Assembly: GCF_013415125.1 (NCBI RefSeq)
Contig: NZ_JACCDE010000003.1
Coordinates: forward strand, 124,001-188,000
Direction of reading: 5' to 3'
Length of the DNA: 64,000 nucleotides
DNA from: Vreelandella glaciei
Lineage (GTDB): Bacteria; Pseudomonadota; Gammaproteobacteria; Pseudomonadales; Halomonadaceae
A model generated the notes under the pieces. That model had not been told where the DNA came from. It did not search any database and saw only the letters and a list, made by a program, of their open reading frames with translations. The position numbers and the translations under genes are program-made. Shown one piece after another: positions 60,595 through 64,000 of the stretch (position 1 is the first letter of the stretch; each line of letters begins with the position of its first letter).

Positions 60595-61824
60595 ATGGCA
60601 AACGCTCGGCGTAAGCGTCGCCCATCTCTTCAACTTTATCGTTGGAAATGGGCGGGCAAAGGCCCTCAAGACAGAACACTGAGCGGCGAAACCCTTGGCC
60701 GTAATAAAGCGGAGGTAACGGCTGAACTGGCGGGGCAAAGCATCAATGTTAAGCGCATTCGCAAAATAAACAGCCTCAGCGGCGCAGGCCGTATTAAGCC
60801 TACCGACGTGATGGTGTTTGCGCGCCAAATGGCGACCATGATTCGCGCCGGTATTCCTTTGTTACAGGCTTTCCAAGTCGTCGGCGAAAGTCTGAAAAAG
60901 CCCGCCATGGCCATGTTGGTAGAGCAGATGAGGAGCGATGTTTCATCGGGGTCAAGCTTTTCTGATGCGTTACGCCGTCACCCAAAACATTTTGATCAAT
61001 TGTTTGTTAACCTTATCGATGCTGGCGAACAAGCTGGTGCGCTGGATCAGATGCTGGACCGTGTCGCGACTTACAAAGAGAAAGTGGAATCGCTAAAAGC
61101 GCGCGTTAAGAAAGCCCTTTGGTACCCTAGCGCCGTGATGATCGTCGGCATATCGGTCACTCTGCTGCTGCTGATTAAGGTCGTCCCCCAGTTTGAAAGC
61201 ATGTTTAGTAATTTTGATGCGGAGCTTCCTGCCCTGACTCAAATGACCGTTAACTTATCCGAACTTGCTCAACGCTATTGGCTTGTGGCCCTGGGTAGCC
61301 TGGTGGCCACGGGGCTAGCCATCAAAATCAGCGTTCAACGCTCACCCAAGATTGCTTATGGCATGGACGTTTTGGTGCTTCGCTTACCGGTGATCGGCGA
61401 CATTATGCATAAATCCTCCCTTGCCCGTTTTGCGCGCACCTTAGCAACGACCTTTGCTTCCGGCGTACCGTTGATGGAAGGTTTAGAGACCGCCTCTGGG
61501 GCCGTGGGCAATAAAGTTTATGAACGCGCCGTCATACAAACCCGTAAAGATGTTGCGACCGGGCAGCAGCTACACTTTGCCATGCGCATGACCAACCGCT
61601 TTCCTCCCCTGGCAATTCAAATGGTCAGCATCGGCGAAGAGTCGGGTTCGTTGGATGCCATGCTGAACCGCGTTGCTGATTATTACGAAGAAGAAGTCGA
61701 CAATAAAGTCGACGCCCTCACCTCCCTAATGGAGCCGATTATTATCGTCGTATTGGGCGTACTGGTGGGCGGCGTCGTTGTGTCTATATACTTGCCAATC
61801 TTCAGCTTAGGCTCGGCTCTCTAA
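60595..61824 (+). CDS. pilC: Type IV pilus inner-membrane platform protein PilC
   Basis: A 409-residue protein with two T2SSF domains (about 75-195 and 275-400) and three hydrophobic segments. FARQMATMIRAGIPLLQAF near 76-94 and FARTLATTFASGVPLMEGLE near 280-299 mark the repeated halves. It links PilB to the growing pilus. It starts 3 bp after pilB. Confidence 0.95.
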   Translation: MANARRKRRPSLQLYRWKWAGKGPQDRTLSGETLGRNKAEVTAELAGQSINVKRIRKINSLSGAGRIKPTDVMVFARQMATMIRAGIPLLQAFQVVGESLKKPAMAMLVEQMRSDVSSGSSFSDALRRHPKHFDQLFVNLIDAGEQAGALDQMLDRVATYKEKVESLKARVKKALWYPSAVMIVGISVTLLLLIKVVPQFESMFSNFDAELPALTQMTVNLSELAQRYWLVALGSLVATGLAIKISVQRSPKIAYGMDVLVLRLPVIGDIMHKSSLARFARTLATTFASGVPLMEGLETASGAVGNKVYERAVIQTRKDVATGQQLHFAMRMTNRFPPLAIQMVSIGEESGSLDAMLNRVADYYEEEVDNKVDALTSLMEPIIIVVLGVLVGGVVVSIYLPIFSLGSAL

Positions 61825-61900
61825 CTTAGGCGCGGCCTTCTAAAATGCCTTACACCGGCAACTCATCCATTCAAACTAACCCATTCGTATAGGGACATTC

Positions 61901-62746
61901 ATGCATTACCCTCCACTGATTGTATGGTTCATGGCTTTATTGGTTGGGCTGTGCTTAGGCAGTTTTCTTAATGTGGTTATCACGCGCCTACCGGTCATGC
62001 TGATGCGCCATTGGCGGCGTGAAGCGCGTGCAGCGCTTGAGCTGGATGAGGAACCCTCGCCACGCTTCAATTTGGCCACACCAGGCTCAATGTGCCCCCG
62101 CTGTGAAACCCCGATTGCCTGGCACGACAACCTGCCGCTGATTGGCTGGATTAAACGCCGCGGGCGGTGTGCAGGGTGCCAAACGAGCATCAGCATACAA
62201 TATCCGCTAGTGGAAATGGCCGGTGGCCTCCTTGCCTTGGCGGTAGTGGCACTCCATGGCCTCACTGCAGAGTCATTATTTATTTACGGCGCCTGCCTGA
62301 TGCTGTTAGCACTCGCCGTGATTGATCTTCGCACCCAGTTATTGCCGGATATCATTACGCTCCCGCTACTGTGGGCCGGCTTACTTTTTCAGCTACTCTT
62401 CCAGCCGTTTATGCTCTCCGATGCCGTTATTGGCGTAATGGTGGGCTATCTTTCTCTTTGGAGTTTTTATTGGCTGTTCAAACTCGTCACCGGTAAAGAG
62501 GGCATGGGCTTTGGCGACTTTAAGCTGCTGGCAGCGCTGGGTGCCTGGCTAGGCTGGAGCTTTTTACCACTTATCTTGATACTTTCCGCAGGGCTTGGCG
62601 CGGTGGTTGGTTTAACTGCGCAGGCCTGCGCGCCTCGCTTACGTGGCAAACCATTACCCTTTGGGCCTTTTCTTGCCCTCGCTGGTTGGGTAGCGTTATT
62701 AGTTGGCGATGAGCTAATGGCGCTGTATCTCAGCCTGCTTATTTAA
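61901..62746 (+). CDS. pilD: Prepilin peptidase/N-methyltransferase PilD
   Basis: A 281-residue membrane enzyme with about eight helices. Zinc cysteines C65, C68, C90 and C93 form the CPRC...CAGC pair, and the aspartyl-protease Asp residues lie in LALAVIDLRTQLLPD and GMGFGDFKLL. It cleaves the PilA leader and methylates the new Phe1. It follows pilC by 76 bp. Confidence 0.95.
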   Translation: MHYPPLIVWFMALLVGLCLGSFLNVVITRLPVMLMRHWRREARAALELDEEPSPRFNLATPGSMCPRCETPIAWHDNLPLIGWIKRRGRCAGCQTSISIQYPLVEMAGGLLALAVVALHGLTAESLFIYGACLMLLALAVIDLRTQLLPDIITLPLLWAGLLFQLLFQPFMLSDAVIGVMVGYLSLWSFYWLFKLVTGKEGMGFGDFKLLAALGAWLGWSFLPLILILSAGLGAVVGLTAQACAPRLRGKPLPFGPFLALAGWVALLVGDELMALYLSLLI

Positions 62747-62760
62747 CGTTTAACGATTGT

Positions 62761-62852
62761 TATTTTTTTATTAAAGCTGGGTTATTAAATTTAGGCTATT
62801 AAAACTGAGCTAGTGAATTTGGGTTATTGAAAACTGAGCTAAGTGAGGCAGC
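62761..62852. repeat. Degenerate AT-rich repeats between pilD and coaE
   Basis: Three imperfect copies of a unit of about 26-30 bases built on GGNTATTNAAAACTGAGCTA lie in tandem before coaE. The copies differ by short indels. Their origin is probably slippage; no function is evident. Confidence 0.55.
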
Positions 62853-62854
62853 AG

Positions 62855-63457
62855 ATGATTATCGGATTAACCGGTGGCATTGGGTCGGGCAAATCGACGG
62901 TTGCGCGCGCCTTTGAAACGCTCGGCGCTGCCTCGGTCGATGCTGACGATGTCGCCAGAGAAATCGTTCTACCTGGCGAACCGGCACTATTAGCCATTAA
63001 AAACCGCTTCGGTGACCAGGTCATCCATCAGGATGGCACGCTTAATCGCGCGGCCCTACGCGCTATTATTTTTAAAGACCCAGAGCAGCGGCGGTGGTTA
63101 GAATCAGTCACACACCCCAAAATAAGAGAACGTCTATTGCAGCACTTAGCGCAGCTTAAAACACAAGGCGCGCCTTATGTGCTGCTGGTATCACCGCTGC
63201 TATTTGAGTCGGGCCAAAATGCGCTGGTCAACCGAGCGGTCGTGGTCGATGTACCACAAGCGCTACAATTATCGAGAACCCAGCAACGTGATGGGGTGAG
63301 CGAAAGCCAAGTGCATGCTATTCTCGCCGCCCAGCTTTCCCGCGAACAGCGGCTAGCACAGGCAGATGACGTGATAGATAACAGCGGTGACCACCGCAGC
63401 ATGATGGAGCAAGTGGTGCGGCTGGATCAACGCTACCGTCAACTGCTTAACGACTGA
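62855..63457 (+). CDS. coaE: Dephospho-CoA kinase CoaE
   Basis: A 200-residue P-loop kinase for the last step of CoA synthesis. Walker A GLTGGIGSGKST lies near residues 4-15, DADDVARE near 32-39, and LLVSPLLFE near 110-118. The ATG at 62855 follows GAGG with a six-base spacer and fits the family start; a GTG 12 bases earlier is rejected. Confidence 0.96.
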   Translation: MIIGLTGGIGSGKSTVARAFETLGAASVDADDVAREIVLPGEPALLAIKNRFGDQVIHQDGTLNRAALRAIIFKDPEQRRWLESVTHPKIRERLLQHLAQLKTQGAPYVLLVSPLLFESGQNALVNRAVVVDVPQALQLSRTQQRDGVSESQVHAILAAQLSREQRLAQADDVIDNSGDHRSMMEQVVRLDQRYRQLLND

Positions 63458-63490
63458 GATATCGCCCCCGTTAACGCAATTGGAGTTTTT

Positions 63491-63724
63491 ATGGTTCGCC
63501 CTGCAAACGATTCCCCGCTTGAAGTTAGTTGCCCTCAGTGCGCTAAGCCCGTGCCTTGGCTGCCTGAGAGCACCTATCGCCCTTTCTGCAGCAAACGCTG
63601 CCAACTGTTAGATTTAGGTGCCTGGGCCGATGAGTCGCACCGCATATCGGGCGAATCGGCGATGGATGAAGCTGATATAGAGACACTGTTGGCGCAAGCC
63701 GACAAGGATGCGCCGCTCTCCTAA
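63491..63724 (+). CDS. yacG: DNA gyrase inhibitor YacG
   Basis: A 77-residue zinc protein. Cys14, Cys17, Cys33 and Cys37 (CPQC and CSKRC) bind zinc, and [19 protein letters not shown] is the family signature. YacG binds GyrB and inhibits gyrase in E. coli. The pilD-coaE-yacG order is common in gammaproteobacteria. Confidence 0.95.
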   Translation: MVRPANDSPLEVSCPQCAKPVPWLPESTYRPFCSKRCQLLDLGAWADESHRISGESAMDEADIETLLAQADKDAPLS

Positions 63725-63763
63725 CGCACCCAGGCAATCGACGTTTTAAGTCCCGCAATCCAC

Positions 63764-64000
63764 ATGGCTACCACAATGCCTGAGCAACCATCGCCTTCGG
63801 CCTATCATCTGCTGCTTCAGCTGGAGCAGCAGTTTGACACTTTAATTAACACGATTGAGACCGCTGTTTCGCTTTTTGAACGCCAACAACCGGCATCGTG
63901 GGTCTTTCATCAAGCCACTCCCGCTCGCCACTGGCTACGCGAAGCGCTTTTCGATATGTGGCATGAACAAGATCAGGATGGTCGCGAAACGCGCAACTAC
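63764..64000 (+). CDS. Partial gene, possible DNA replication terminus-binding (Tus-like) protein
   Basis: Open from ATG 63764 (or 63776) to the window end: 79 codons of helical, Gln/Leu-rich sequence (AYHLLLQLEQQFDTLINTIE, WVFHQATPARHWLREALF). The pattern of an N-terminal long helix followed by a short RVF-like segment is reminiscent of the Tus N-terminus, but identity is weak and the remainder is outside the window. No good ribosome site is visible. Confidence 0.45.
   Translation, partial: MATTMPEQPSPSAYHLLLQLEQQFDTLINTIETAVSLFERQQPASWVFHQATPARHWLREALFDMWHEQDQDGRETRNY

Overview
The window looks like chromosomal DNA of a moderately halophilic gammaproteobacterium, most likely Halomonas or a close relative in the Halomonadaceae. 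This is inferred from gene content: an acidic type IV pilin, an OpuC-type compatible-solute transporter, a CigR-like protein, a nar locus with a NifM-type prolyl isomerase and molybdopterin genes attached, and the pilB-pilC-pilD-coaE-yacG order. No 16S rRNA or other decisive marker is present. Both ends of the window cut through genes.

Layout. (1) 1-10.3 kb: a carboxylate or sugar-acid catabolic island. It has two beta-hydroxyacid dehydrogenases (one partial), an SDR with a degenerate active site, an iron-type alcohol dehydrogenase, a TctCBA tripartite transporter, an Ldh2-type dehydrogenase, a UxaA/GarD-type dehydratase, and an unusual GntR regulator with two helix-turn-helix segments. A shared ATTG-N4-CAAT palindrome sits in both main promoter regions. 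(2) 10.7-33.6 kb: a nitrate-respiration island. It holds moaA, a DGC zinc-protein gene, moeA, moaB, a parvulin-type isomerase, narGHJI, then nsrR, nnrS and hmp for nitric-oxide sensing and detoxification, three small genes of unclear role, narXL, and two NarK-type transporters flanking a universal stress protein. NsrR-like operators lie between nnrS and hmp, and a perfect NarL 7-2-7 site lies upstream of narK. (3) 33.7-36.3 kb: a Pat-type acyl-CoA synthetase/acetyltransferase fusion. (4) 36.6-37.6 kb: a decayed, internally deleted IS3-family element with recognisable terminal inverted repeats. (5) 37.7-45.7 kb: a 2-ketogluconate-type locus (PtxS-like LacI regulator, KguE-like protein, and a wrecked kguK/kguD pair fused by deletion), then a second LacI regulator, a DctPQM TRAP transporter and a YieH-like sugar-phosphate phosphatase.

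(6) 46.4-55.7 kb: an OpuC-like quaternary-amine ABC transporter and a nitrilase-superfamily amidase, facing an operon of a 2-oxoglutarate oxygenase of the BesD/HalD type, a DddP-family M24 protein and a methylmalonate-semialdehyde-dehydrogenase-type enzyme, with a divergent LysR regulator. Together these look like an uncharacterised pathway for uptake and breakdown of a methylated osmolyte, and this is the best candidate here for an undescribed system. (7) 56.3-64 kb: housekeeping genes: tRNA-Pro(GGG), an inositol-monophosphatase-family protein, a CigR-like protein, pilA, pilBCD, coaE, yacG and the start of a possible Tus-like gene.

All calls were made by reading the sequence and protein motifs. 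No database searches were run, so substrate-level assignments in regions 1, 5 and 6 are inferences.
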